64,000 nt of DNA from Salinibacter pepae (GTDB lineage: Bacteria; Bacteroidota; Rhodothermia; Rhodothermales; Salinibacteraceae), in contig NZ_CAMTTE010000001.1 in the NCBI RefSeq assembly GCF_947077775.1, positions 1,764,501 to 1,828,500 of the forward strand, written 5' to 3'. Under the pieces are notes generated by a model. That model worked only from the letters and a program-made list of their open reading frames with translations. It searched no databases and had not been told where the DNA came from. Numbering within the stretch: the first letter of the stretch is position 1; every line of letters starts with the position of its first letter. Of the stretch, positions 7,358 to 16,421 are shown one piece after another. The translations under genes were made by a program, and so were the position numbers.

Positions 7358-9922
7358 TTACACGTCCGCGTCCATTCGTGCCTTCGTGGTGTGGGTCGCG
7401 GGGGCATCGATCGGGTCCTCGGGCCAGTAGTGCTTCGGGTAGCGCCCCCGCATGTCCTTGCGGACCTCGTGGTAGGTGCCCCGCCAGAACCCGTCGAGGT
7501 CCTGCGTGATCTGGACCGGGCGCTGGGCCGGCGACAGGAGATGAAGGGTCAGGGGCACGCGCCCGTCGGCGATGCGCGGCGTCTCGGTGCGCCCGAACAG
7601 CTCCTGGAGGCGCACCGCGAGGACGGGCGCTTCGGGATCGGAGTAGTCGATGGCCCGGTCAAACCCGCTGGGCACCGTAACGTCGGTCGGGGCCCACTCC
7701 CGCAGGCGGTCGCGCTGGTCATAGGAGAGCTGATCGCGCAGGATCTGGGGGAGGTTGAGCTGCTGGAGGTCGTCGGCCCGCTTCAGGCCATACAGGTGGG
7801 GCAGGAGCCAGTCCTCCAGCGTATCGAGCAGCGCCTCGTCGTGGACGTCGGGCCAGTCGTCGCCAAGGTGGTGGTGCAAAAACTGGATGCGGTGCTGAAG
7901 CTGACGGGCGTGGTCGGTCCACGGCAACAGGCCCAGCCCCGCCTCCCGGATGCCCTCCGCCAGCGCTTCCGCCACCGCCGTGGGGTCGGGCGCCTCAACG
8001 GGCCCCTCCGTGAGCGTGAGGGCGCCGAGCTGCTCGCGGCGCCGGGCCCGCACCCGCTTCCGCTCGGGGTTCCACGCCACCCTCGTCTCGGTCTCGATCT
8101 GGTCGCCGAAGTAGTCGACGATCTCGTCTTCCGAGAGGGGCGCGGCCAGGAAGATGCGGTTCTCCTGCCGGCGGGCGTCCACGTGGGCGGCCACGAGGTA
8201 GTCGGCGTCCGACAGCAGCTGGGGCCGCGGCAGCGTGGCGGCACGGCCGGTGCGGAGCCGGAAGCGCCCGCTTTGCCCCTCGCGCCGTTGCGCGAGGCGA
8301 TCCGGGTAGGCGAAGGCAGTCAAAAGACCCGTAACCGCGACGTCGCCCGCCACCTTCGTGGAGACCCCCAGTTGGGCCCGCCAGTGGTCGGCCACCTTGC
8401 GGACGTGGCCGACGGCGCCGTAGGGGACCACGTAGCTGCGGGCATGGTCGGGGGTGGGCCGTTCGCCGCGGCGCAGGCGGTGGAGCGCCTCCAGGCGCAG
8501 TCGGAGGTCCACGTCCGGCGCCTCGCCCTGTCCCTTGAAGATGTCGCGCTCGCCGAGCAGGGCCGCGAGGTCGCACGCCACGGCCCCGTGGCCCAGCGCC
8601 TGCGCATTGAGGAGCATGTGGGCGAGGCGGGGATGCAGCCCGAGCTCGGCCATCTCGCGGCCGTGGTCGGTAATTGTGCCGTCGCGGTCGACGGCCCCGA
8701 GGCGTTGCAGGAGGGCCTGTGCCTGCGCGTAGGTGTCGTCGGGCGGCGGGTCGAGCCAGCGGAGCGCCGACGGGTCGGGCGTGCCCCACTTTGCCAGCTC
8801 CAGGGCGAGGGGCGCGAGGTCGGCGTTCTCGATCTCCGGCGCGGTGTGCGGGTCGAGGTGGTGCTGTGTGCGCTTCGTCCAGAGCCGGTAGCACGTGCCG
8901 GGGGCCACACGCCCGGCCCGCCCCGTGCGCTGGTCGGCGGAGGCCTGCGAGACACGCACCGTCTCCAGGCGCGTCATGCCGGTGGTGGCGTCGAACCGCG
9001 GGGCACGGCGGAGGCCGCTGTCCACCACCACCCGGACGCCCTCGATGGTGAGGCTCGTCTCGGCGATGTCGGTGGCCAGGACGACCTTGCGCTCCCCGTC
9101 CGGGCTCGGCGCGATGGCCGCGTCCTGCTCGTCCGGCGGGAGGTTGCCGAAGAGAGGATGCAGGGCCACGTCGCCGGGCACATCGTCCTCCAGTCGCGAC
9201 TCGGTGCGCCGAATCTCGCCCGCGCCGGGCAGAAAGACGAGCACGTCGCCGTCCGTCTCCGTCAGCACGTCTTGCACCGTCGCCGCGACGGGCGGCGCAA
9301 TGCGGTCGCCGGGGCTGAGCGGGCGGTCCGCGTAGTGCACGTCTACCGGGTAGCTGCGGCCCTCGCTCTGGATGAGCGGCGCATCGTCGACGAGGCCCGC
9401 AATGGGCCCGGTGTCGAGCGTGGCGCTCATGACGAGCACGCGCAGGTCGGGGCGGACGACCTCGCGGGCCTGGAGCGCGAGGGCGAGGCCGAGGTCGGCC
9501 TGCAGGTTGCGCTCGTGGAACTCGTCGAACAGCACCGCGCCGATGCCGTCCAGCGCCGGATCGTCCTGCAGCATGCGCGTGAGCACCCCTTCCGTGACGA
9601 CCTCAATTCGGGTCTGGGCGCTTACCCGCGTGTCCATGCGCACCCGGTACCCCACCGTCTGCCCGGCGTCCTCGCCGAGCTGCCGGGCCATGTACTGCGC
9701 GGCGGAGCGGGCCGCCAGCCGCCGCGGCTCCAGCATGAGGAGCCGGTCGCCCCCGAGCCACGGCTCCCCCAGCAGGGCCAGCGGCACGCGGGTCGTCTTG
9801 CCCGCGCCCGTCGGGGCCTGGAGCACCGCCTCCGTCCGCTCGCGGAGAGCGGCCGTCAGGTTCGGCAGCACATCGTCGATCGGAAGGTTCGGCATTCGCG
9901 TCCAGGGCGCTCGTTCAGACAT
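7358..9922 (-). CDS. hrpB: ATP-dependent RNA helicase HrpB
   Basis: A DEAH/RHA-type SF2 helicase of 854 residues, close to the usual 820-850 for HrpB. Seen: Walker A APTGAGKTT (36-44), LEPRRLAAR motif Ia, the DEFH form of the DEAH box near 133, SAT in VMSATLD, and the C-terminal helicase motifs with TDIAETSLTIEGV and the QRTGRAGR motif VI. HA2, OB and the HrpB-specific C-terminal domains follow. In other bacteria HrpB is a poorly understood putative RNA helicase. The protein begins MSERAPWTRMPNLPIDDVL; the internal ATG ten codons in is an alternative. The HAD gene lies upstream on the same strand, starting 347 bp beyond the gap. Confidence 0.95.
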   Translation of the reverse strand: MSERAPWTRMPNLPIDDVLPNLTAALRERTEAVLQAPTGAGKTTRVPLALLGEPWLGGDRLLMLEPRRLAARSAAQYMARQLGEDAGQTVGYRVRMDTRVSAQTRIEVVTEGVLTRMLQDDPALDGIGAVLFDEFHERNLQADLGLALALQAREVVRPDLRVLVMSATLDTGPIAGLVDDAPLIQSEGRSYPVDVHYADRPLSPGDRIAPPVAATVQDVLTETDGDVLVFLPGAGEIRRTESRLEDDVPGDVALHPLFGNLPPDEQDAAIAPSPDGERKVVLATDIAETSLTIEGVRVVVDSGLRRAPRFDATTGMTRLETVRVSQASADQRTGRAGRVAPGTCYRLWTKRTQHHLDPHTAPEIENADLAPLALELAKWGTPDPSALRWLDPPPDDTYAQAQALLQRLGAVDRDGTITDHGREMAELGLHPRLAHMLLNAQALGHGAVACDLAALLGERDIFKGQGEAPDVDLRLRLEALHRLRRGERPTPDHARSYVVPYGAVGHVRKVADHWRAQLGVSTKVAGDVAVTGLLTAFAYPDRLAQRREGQSGRFRLRTGRAATLPRPQLLSDADYLVAAHVDARRQENRIFLAAPLSEDEIVDYFGDQIETETRVAWNPERKRVRARRREQLGALTLTEGPVEAPDPTAVAEALAEGIREAGLGLLPWTDHARQLQHRIQFLHHHLGDDWPDVHDEALLDTLEDWLLPHLYGLKRADDLQQLNLPQILRDQLSYDQRDRLREWAPTDVTVPSGFDRAIDYSDPEAPVLAVRLQELFGRTETPRIADGRVPLTLHLLSPAQRPVQITQDLDGFWRGTYHEVRKDMRGRYPKHYWPEDPIDAPATHTTKARMDADV

Positions 9923-10132
9923 CTACCGCAGGGCTTGTAGCCGCGGGCCGAGCGGCGGGTTTCAGCCCACGTGTCGTCCACGCGCTTCCGAAGAACGACA
10001 TTGTCCCTCCTCGTGCCCGGGCCACGCAGCGGAACGAGGACGAGCCCCCGCCCGGCGGTGAGGGGGCAGACTGGGCGAGACGCCCTCGTCTCCGCCTGTC
10101 ACGCCCCCCGAAGCAGGGGTGTGGCTCGCCCC

Positions 10133-10786
10133 TCACGCCCCCTCCTCGTGCTGCCAATCCACGCGGAGCCCGGCGTCCCCGGCACGCACGTCAAGCGCCT
10201 TCACGTGGGGGATCACCGCCGTGGCCGCCGCGAGGGCGTCGGGCGGCTGCGAGGTCGCCACGCCGAGGACCGTCGCTCCGGCCCGTCGGGCCGACGCCAC
10301 CCCCGCCGGGGCGTCTTCCAGCACGACGCAGCGCCCGGGATCGATGCCCAGCCCTGTCGCGGCCTGCTGGTACGGTTCGGGGGCCGGCTTGCCCCGCTCC
10401 ACATCGTCGGCCGTCACAAACACCTCCGGCTCCGGGAGGCCGACGTGCGCCATCCGTGCGGTGGCCGTGCGGCGGCGCCCGCTGGTGGCGATGGCCCACC
10501 GGTCCCGCGGCAGGCGGTTGAGGAGCGCCTTCGCCCCGTCGAACGCCTCAAGGCCGTCGGTGGCCCTCTCGTCTCCCAACCGCTCGATCTCCGTCTCCGG
10601 GTCGAGGTGCGGCGCCACCTCCTCGATGACCTCAACGGCCGGGCGCCCCGTCTGGACAGCCTCGACCTCTTCGAACGGGATGCCGCGATCCTCGGCCCAG
10701 CGTTTCCATTGTCTCCGGACGACGGCCTCGGAGTCGACAAGCACACCGTCAAGGTCGAAGAGAATAGCGTCGCACGAATGCGCCAT
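10133..10786 (-). CDS. HAD-superfamily phosphatase/phosphoglucomutase-like protein
   Basis: A 217-residue HAD hydrolase of the beta-phosphoglucomutase/GPH subfamily. Seen: the DxD nucleophile motif ILFDLDGVLVDSE with Asp11 and Asp13, the helical cap domain, motif II WAIATSGRR (a Ser/Thr), the motif III Lys in GKPAPEPYQQAA, and motif IV VVLEDAPAGVASARRAG with acidic residues binding magnesium. The substrate is probably a small sugar phosphate, but it cannot be read from sequence. The frame is open to 11035, but the residues before MAHSCDA do not resemble the family, so ATG 10786 is used. The downstream neighbour is hrpB after about 210 bp of non-coding DNA. Confidence 0.9.
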   Translation of the reverse strand: MAHSCDAILFDLDGVLVDSEAVVRRQWKRWAEDRGIPFEEVEAVQTGRPAVEVIEEVAPHLDPETEIERLGDERATDGLEAFDGAKALLNRLPRDRWAIATSGRRRTATARMAHVGLPEPEVFVTADDVERGKPAPEPYQQAATGLGIDPGRCVVLEDAPAGVASARRAGATVLGVATSQPPDALAAATAVIPHVKALDVRAGDAGLRVDWQHEEGA

Positions 10787-11152
10787 GGGACTGAAAATCG
10801 ATGGGTGCCTGCGAGACGAGTTCGTGTTCGTGGCGTGTGGCTGATGTTTCTCACACCCTATGCCGGGGGATTGGGTTCGATCTCGTCCGGCGCGGAAGGG
10901 CTTTCTGCGTGCGCGCTTCACGAACATGTCTTTCGTCCCACTCGGTCCCCCCGTCCCGACACGGCCATCATTTCGATTCACCCCTCCTGCGTGCGATTCA
11001 CGGCAGCCCCCCGCCGTACGTTTGCTTTCGTCCACCGGGACCCAGTTTATGTGACTGGTTTCGCTTTCCTGTTGGCGGGGCCAACACGATCGCCCCCATG
11101 ACGACCGCCCTCCACCCTTCGCTGTAGGCTCACTTCCCCTGTACGGTCCTCA
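10787..11152. other. Divergent promoter region, HAD gene and metalloprotease
   Basis: No gene is supported in these 366 bp between the HAD gene on the minus strand and the metalloprotease gene on the plus strand. It must hold both promoters. The only motif noted is a TACGTTTG at 11017-11024. Confidence 0.6.
11017..11024 (+). promoter_or_regulatory. Possible Bacteroidota-type -7 box before the metalloprotease
   Basis: TACGTTTG fits the Bacteroidota -7 consensus TAnnTTTG and lies 129 bp before the metalloprotease start. No convincing -33 TTTG was found at the expected distance, so this is only a candidate. Confidence 0.25.
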
Positions 11153-13666
11153 ATGCCCTCATTGTCCCCTACTCGCGGCCGACTGCTCATTGCCGCGGCC
11201 CTGCTGATCGGCCTCTTCGCAGGCTGCGCAAGCTCTCAGTCCACAACCGCCCCCTCCCCGGACGGTTCGGCACAGGCGCAATCGTCGGCCCAGAACGAGA
11301 CGGGGGAGAACGGCTTCAAGCCCTTCGGGGAGGTCGTCCCCGACTCGGCCCGGACCGACCCCGGACTGCTCACGACGCACCGCTTCGACGGCACCCTGTA
11401 CGTCGAGATTCCCGACTCGCTGATCGGGCGGGAGCTGCTCATGGTCTCGCGGGCGGCCCAGACGCCCGACGGCTTCGGCTACGGGGGGGAGAAGACCGCC
11501 ACCCAGGTGCTGCGCTGGCAGCGCCGTGGCGACCAGCTCTACCTGCGGGTCGTGAGCCACGAGGACATGGCCCAGGAGGACGACCCTGTCTACCAGGCCG
11601 TCCAGAACTCGAACCTGGAGCCCATCATCCAGTCGTTCTCCATCGAGGCCCTCAACGAGGACTCGACCGGGGTCGTGGCGGAGGTCACGGACCTGTTCAC
11701 CGCCGACGTGCCCTCCCTCGGAATTCCGAGCGCGGCGCGGGAGGAATATCGGGTCCGCCGGCTCGACGGGGATCGGACCTACATCAAGGGCGTCGAGAGC
11801 TTCCCGGAAAACACGGACATCGAGGCCGTCCTGACGTACCAGGCCGAAAACCCTCCGTCCAACGCCTCGACGAAAACCCTGACGGTGTCGATGAACCACT
11901 CGATGGTGCTGCTGCCGAAGGAGCCGATGCAGCCCCGTCTCTGTGACGACCGGGTGGGGTACTTCAGTGTCGAGCGGGTCAACTACAGCTCCGACGAGCA
12001 GCAGGCGACCGAGGAATGCTTCATCACACGCTGGCAGCTGGAGCCGAAGGACCCGGAGGCCTACGCCCGCGGCGAGCTCGTGGAGCCGAAAGAGCCGATC
12101 GTGTACTACATCGATCCGGCCACCCCTGAGAAGTGGCGCCCCTACCTCAAGCAAGGCGTGGAGGCCTGGCAGTCGACCTTCCGCGAGGCCGGCTTCAAGA
12201 ACGCAATCCTCGCGAAGGATCCGCCGAGTGCCGAGGAGGACTCCACCTTCGACCCGGACGACATTCGCTACTCCACGATTCGCTACTTCGCCTCGGAGGT
12301 CCAGAACGCCTACGGGCCGCACGTGCACGACCCCCGCTCCGGGGAGATCCTGGAGAGCGACATCGGCTGGTACCACAACGTGATGAACCTGCTGCGCAAC
12401 TGGTACTTCGTGCAGACGGCAGCGGTCAACCCGGAGGCGCGGAAGCCAGTGTTCTCGACGGAGGTGATGGGCACGCTCGTGCGCTTCGTGGCCGCCCACG
12501 AGGTGGGCCACACGCTGGGCCTGCCGCACAACATGGGCTCCAGCAACGCCGTCCCGGTCGACTCCCTCCGCTCGCCCTCCTACACGGCGGACCACGGCAC
12601 CGCCCCCTCCATCATGGATTACGCCCGGTTCAACTACGTGGCCCAGCCGGGCGACGGCGTCGAGAATTTCCTGCCCCGGATTGGCACCTACGACGAGTGG
12701 GCCGTGCGGTGGGGCTATACGAAACGCCCGACGGGCACGCCCGAGGAGCAGGCCCAGACGCTCGACGCGATGATTCGGGAGCACACCGACGACCCGCGCT
12801 ACTTCTTCGGGGCCTCCGGCTCCATCGACCCGCGCGCCCAGTCCGAAGACCTGGGCCGGGACGCAATGGAGGCCAGTCGGCTCGGCATCGCGAACCTGAA
12901 GCGCATTCTCCCCAACCTCATCCAGTGGACGAGTCGGGACGGGGAAGGCTACGCCACCCTGGAGGAGCTGTACGGGGCGGTGGTGAACCAGTGGCGCCGC
13001 TACATGGGCCACGTCAGTCAGCATCTCGGCGGCGTGCACGAGACGCCGAAGACGTACGGCCAGGAGGGCCCGGTGTACGAGCCCGTCTCGGCCACGGATC
13101 AGGAACGCGCGGTGGACTTCCTCCTCACCCACGCGTTCGAGACGCCCACGTGGATGGTGGAGGCCGACGTGCTACGCCGCATCGAGCACGCCGGGGCGCT
13201 GGAGCGCGTGCGGGAGGCGCAGGTGGGCGTCCTCGACGGCGTGCTCGACCCGGAGCGCATGGCCCGCATGCTGGAGGCGGAGGCCATGAGCGAGGACGAC
13301 GTGTACGGCGTCGGCGACCTGTTCGGGGACCTGCGGGGCGGCGTTTGGGCCGAGTTGGAGTCGGGCACGGCCATCGACCCGTACCGGCGCAACCTGCAGC
13401 GCGGCTACCTGGAGCGGCTGGACTACCTCATGACCGCGGAGGTGGAGGCCCCGCCGCCCGAGTACCGCCAGTACATCGACTACACGCCGGTCGACGTGAG
13501 CCAGTCGGACATCCGGCCGTACGTCCGGGCGGAGCTTAAGACACTGCGGGACGACGTCCAGCAGGGCCTCCGCCGCACGACCGACGAGACGACCGAAATG
13601 CACCTGCAGGACGTGCTCGCCCGGATCGACCAGACCCTCAACGGAAGCGAGGACGCCGGCGCATAG
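11153..13666 (+). CDS. Secreted zinc-dependent metalloprotease lipoprotein (DUF5117/DUF4953 type)
   Basis: An 837-residue predicted lipoprotein: signal LLIAAALLIGLFAG followed by Cys25. The N-terminal half, about residues 90-280, is like the DUF5117 region. The catalytic part holds HEVGHTLGLPHNM, an extended metzincin-type HExxHxxGxxH with His449, Glu450, His453 and His459. It is followed by the Met-turn-like SIMDYARFNYVAQPGDG near 484-500. The C-terminal 350 residues are helical. Members of this family are large extracytoplasmic proteases of Bacteroidota. A role in protein scavenging or envelope turnover is inferred. It is probably monocistronic and is convergent with the MlaC-like gene, whose stop lies 46 bp away. 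Confidence 0.88.
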   Translation: MPSLSPTRGRLLIAAALLIGLFAGCASSQSTTAPSPDGSAQAQSSAQNETGENGFKPFGEVVPDSARTDPGLLTTHRFDGTLYVEIPDSLIGRELLMVSRAAQTPDGFGYGGEKTATQVLRWQRRGDQLYLRVVSHEDMAQEDDPVYQAVQNSNLEPIIQSFSIEALNEDSTGVVAEVTDLFTADVPSLGIPSAAREEYRVRRLDGDRTYIKGVESFPENTDIEAVLTYQAENPPSNASTKTLTVSMNHSMVLLPKEPMQPRLCDDRVGYFSVERVNYSSDEQQATEECFITRWQLEPKDPEAYARGELVEPKEPIVYYIDPATPEKWRPYLKQGVEAWQSTFREAGFKNAILAKDPPSAEEDSTFDPDDIRYSTIRYFASEVQNAYGPHVHDPRSGEILESDIGWYHNVMNLLRNWYFVQTAAVNPEARKPVFSTEVMGTLVRFVAAHEVGHTLGLPHNMGSSNAVPVDSLRSPSYTADHGTAPSIMDYARFNYVAQPGDGVENFLPRIGTYDEWAVRWGYTKRPTGTPEEQAQTLDAMIREHTDDPRYFFGASGSIDPRAQSEDLGRDAMEASRLGIANLKRILPNLIQWTSRDGEGYATLEELYGAVVNQWRRYMGHVSQHLGGVHETPKTYGQEGPVYEPVSATDQERAVDFLLTHAFETPTWMVEADVLRRIEHAGALERVREAQVGVLDGVLDPERMARMLEAEAMSEDDVYGVGDLFGDLRGGVWAELESGTAIDPYRRNLQRGYLERLDYLMTAEVEAPPPEYRQYIDYTPVDVSQSDIRPYVRAELKTLRDDVQQGLRRTTDETTEMHLQDVLARIDQTLNGSEDAGA

Positions 13667-13712
13667 CCCCTACACAGGGCGACGCCCGGCGTGGCTCTCG
13701 GGGCCGTTGGGG

Positions 13713-14348
13713 CTAGCGCCCGGTCTCAGAGGTGTCGGTAACTTCGTCCCGCTTCTTGCGGAGGCTTTGCATCAGGGAGTCGAAGCCCCGCTTCCGAACG
13801 ACCGTCTGGAACGAGCGGGCGTAGCCCTCCACGGTGCTCACCCCGTCGATGATGATGTCCTCCGCCCGCCACTCGTCCTCGCGGCGCTCCAGCACGTACT
13901 CGACGGACGTGGTGCGGCCTTCATACGTCGTTTGGGTGCGCACGAAGGCACTGTCGCGCTGTACGTCAATCTGGTCGTAGGTGACCGCGGAACTGTACAC
14001 CCCGAGGTCGCTCATCGACTGCGCGCGCACCACCTCGCGGAAGACGGAGACGAACTCATCCCGCTGGTCGGCGCTGAGATCCTCCCAGTGCGGCCCAAGG
14101 GCCCGCTGGCCCATCACCCGAAAGTCGATGACGCCGTTGACCAGCTCCTTCAGCTGGGCACGCTGCTCGGCGGTATAGTCGTCCGTCTCGCCGAGGATGG
14201 ACTTGATTTCCTGGTCGCGTTGCTCCAGCATTTGCCGAATCTCGGCCGCTGTGGCGCTTTCGCCCTGCCCGAACGCGGTCGGGGCGCCGCCGCTCAGGAG
14301 CAGAAGGGCGGGAAACAGGACGGAGAGGGATCGGCAAAGACGTGTCAT
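13713..14348 (-). CDS. mlaC: MlaC/Ttg2D-family phospholipid-binding protein
   Basis: A 211-residue periplasmic protein with a signal peptide (LSVLFPALLLLSGGAPTAFGQ, cleavage near residue 28). The body matches the Tol-Toc/MlaC family: IRQMLEQRDQEIKSIL, then LKELVNGVIDFRVMGQRALGPHWEDLSADQRDEFVSVFREVV, and a beta-rich half ending in WRAEDIIIDGVSTVEGYARSFQTVVRK. MlaC shuttles phospholipid between the outer-membrane Mla complex and the inner-membrane MlaFEDB transporter. The rest of the Mla system is not in this window. A TolC-like gene lies upstream on the same strand, its stop 116 bp from this start; a shared envelope role is plausible. Confidence 0.85.
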   Translation of the reverse strand: MTRLCRSLSVLFPALLLLSGGAPTAFGQGESATAAEIRQMLEQRDQEIKSILGETDDYTAEQRAQLKELVNGVIDFRVMGQRALGPHWEDLSADQRDEFVSVFREVVRAQSMSDLGVYSSAVTYDQIDVQRDSAFVRTQTTYEGRTTSVEYVLERREDEWRAEDIIIDGVSTVEGYARSFQTVVRKRGFDSLMQSLRKKRDEVTDTSETGR

Positions 14349-14464
14349 GGCGTAGCGTCGATGATGGGTAGAACTGCGCGACGAAAACCTGTATGCGTTC
14401 GTGTAGGGGCCGGCGTTTGTCTCGGTGGATCGCGGGGCGTCTCGTGCACCAATTTCGGCCCCGG

Positions 14465-15931
14465 CTATTCCTGCTCGTCTCTGGTCTCAAGAAGCGTACC
14501 GCTCTGCGCCCGGTCGGCGAGCGTGCCGGTGGCCCGCAGGAGATCGAGCACGGCCACGTTGTACCGCCGCACCGCCCGGAGGTACTCGGCCTGCGCCTGC
14601 AGGTCGGCCCGCACGGCCTTCACCAGGTCCTCGGTGTTCCCCAGGTCGAGGTCGAAGTTAACCTGCTCGGTCCGGAGCCACTCGCCGGCGATGGTGGTGG
14701 AACGGTCGCGAGACTCGACGGCCGCCTTGGCCGTGAGGAGCGACCGGTAGGCCTCCTCCACCTCGAACCGCACGAGCTGCTCGGCCGCGGTGCGCTGGTA
14801 CTGCACCGCGTCGAGCTCCGCCTCCGCCTGCTCCACCCGGGCCCGCGTCTGTCCGAAGTTGAGGTTCTGCTGAATGCCGATGCCGCTGCGCGTGCCCGTC
14901 CCCATGAACGAGTCGCCCACGAAGGCATTGTCGGGGTTCGGTCGCTCCGGGAGGGTGATGCTCTGGGACAGGGTGGCCTGCAGGCCGATCGTGGGGTAGT
15001 AGTCGGACCGGGCCACGTCCACGAGCGCCCGGCGCGCCTCCACGCCCGCCGCGGCCTGCTCCACCTCCGGGCGGTTCTGCAGGGCCCGCCCGATGTAGTA
15101 GTCGAGCGAGTCGGGGTGGATGGCGAACGAGAGGGGCTGCAGCTCGTCGGCAGCCGGCTCCACCCACATCCGATCCGACAGGAAGAGCTGGCGCCGCAGG
15201 GCCGAGCGGGCCGTCTTCTGATTCTGCTCGATCTCGACGATGCGACGCTTGGTTTCCTCCTCGGTCAGGCGCGTCTGGAAGAGGTCCGACTGGCTCACGC
15301 CCTCGTCGCCCTCGTCGAGCAGGCGGTTGATCTCCCGCTTCGCCCGGTCGATGACCTCCTGGGTCCGGTCGGCGAGGCGGTCGAGGGCCTCCGTGAGAAT
15401 CAGCCCGTAGTAGGTTTCGCCGGCCCGGACCGCCACCTCCAGGGCCTTCTGCTCCACGCGGGCGGCCTCCACGTCGACCCCGCGCCGGGCCGCCTCGATA
15501 GACCCCGACAGCTCGCCCCAGGTCCAGAGGGGCTGCTGGACCGCAATCTCAAACCGACTGAACGGGCGGAGGGCCCTGGGCGACCAGTCGTTGGTTACGC
15601 CGGGCTGCAGGTACAGCCGGTCCCCCGAAACCCCGTCGGGGACGTTGTCCAGCCCCGGCGCGAACGAGTGGGCCGTGCTCAGCGAGACGTCGGTCAGGAA
15701 CCGGTTGGCGCGGGCCTCCTCGCTCCGGGCCGTGGCAAACTGCTTCTGGGCCTGGCGCCGGTCCACCTCCGGGCTCTCCTCCAGGGCCCGGACGACCGTT
15801 TCCGTGAGGCCCACCTCCACGGTGTCCATGGGGGCGGGGGGGGCGGTCTGGGCAGCGGCGGGCCCGGCCCCGGACAGGAGCCCGGCGAGGGCGACGGCCC
15901 CGAGCAAACGAGCAAAGGAGGAGGCGGTCAT
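14465..15931 (-). CDS. TolC-family outer-membrane efflux protein
   Basis: A 488-residue outer-membrane factor. A signal peptide MTASSFARLLGAVALAGLLSG ending near PAAAQ precedes two tandem OEP repeats rich in long amphipathic helices (for example ARSEEARANRFLTDVSLSTAHS, then ARVEQAEAELDAVQYQRTAAEQLVRFEVEEAYRSLLTA). Trimers of such proteins form the exit duct for RND, MFS or ABC pumps. No membrane-fusion protein or pump lies beside it here, so the cargo is unknown. The frame is open upstream to 16081, but ATG 15931 opens the signal peptide. It is likely co-oriented with, and possibly co-transcribed with, the MlaC-like gene. Confidence 0.9.
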   Translation of the reverse strand: MTASSFARLLGAVALAGLLSGAGPAAAQTAPPAPMDTVEVGLTETVVRALEESPEVDRRQAQKQFATARSEEARANRFLTDVSLSTAHSFAPGLDNVPDGVSGDRLYLQPGVTNDWSPRALRPFSRFEIAVQQPLWTWGELSGSIEAARRGVDVEAARVEQKALEVAVRAGETYYGLILTEALDRLADRTQEVIDRAKREINRLLDEGDEGVSQSDLFQTRLTEEETKRRIVEIEQNQKTARSALRRQLFLSDRMWVEPAADELQPLSFAIHPDSLDYYIGRALQNRPEVEQAAAGVEARRALVDVARSDYYPTIGLQATLSQSITLPERPNPDNAFVGDSFMGTGTRSGIGIQQNLNFGQTRARVEQAEAELDAVQYQRTAAEQLVRFEVEEAYRSLLTAKAAVESRDRSTTIAGEWLRTEQVNFDLDLGNTEDLVKAVRADLQAQAEYLRAVRRYNVAVLDLLRATGTLADRAQSGTLLETRDEQE

Positions 15932-16109
15932 TCCGGAGGGACCAGGGTTGGGTACGGGAGAACACCGATCGTATAGGCGACGAGCCGTGACGCCAACAGG
16001 GCCGCCCACTGCCGGACGAAGGTAACGCCCCGGCGGCCCCGGCACACGATGACACGCCCGGCGTAGGAGACACAAACCCACACTCCCCCCTGATTATTTC
16101 GCCGTCCCC

Positions 16110-16400
16110 ATGCCCGCCGACGGCCCCCGTCCCCTCGGAGAGGTTCTCAAGGAAGTCATCGACGAGCTCGGCGTTCAGGAGGAGGTCGATGAGGCCCGCG
16201 TCGTCGAGACGTGGGCGAGCCTCGCGGGGGAGAAGATCAACAGCGTGACCGAGTCGGCCTGGATGAAGGGCTCGACGCTGTACGTGAAGATCACCTCGGC
16301 CGCCTGGCGTCAAGAGTTGCACATGAACCGGCGCAAGTGGCGCGATCGCCTCAATGGCGCGCTCGAGGCCGAACTGGTCGACGAGATCGTGTTCCGGTAA
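16110..16400 (+). CDS. DUF721 (DciA-like) domain protein
   Basis: A small 96-residue protein of the DUF721 family. Seen: RPLGEVLKEVIDELGVQEEVDEARVVETWASLAGEKINSVTES, followed by GSTLYVKITSAAWRQELHMNRRKWRDRLN, which is the KH-like core typical of this family. Some relatives (DciA) help load the DnaB replicative helicase. In Bacteroidota the short DUF721 proteins are uncharacterised, and their gene often lies near recF or gyrase genes, which is not the case here. It converges with fabF, whose stop is 21 bp away. Confidence 0.8.
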   Translation: MPADGPRPLGEVLKEVIDELGVQEEVDEARVVETWASLAGEKINSVTESAWMKGSTLYVKITSAAWRQELHMNRRKWRDRLNGALEAELVDEIVFR

Positions 16401-16421
16401 GGGGCCTGACCGCCCCCGTCG

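Noticed and set aside
7391..9940. Long plus-strand open frame opposite hrpB
   Set aside because: It is a mirror of the hrpB gene caused by high GC and codon bias. Its sequence has no domain character, while the minus strand has all helicase motifs.
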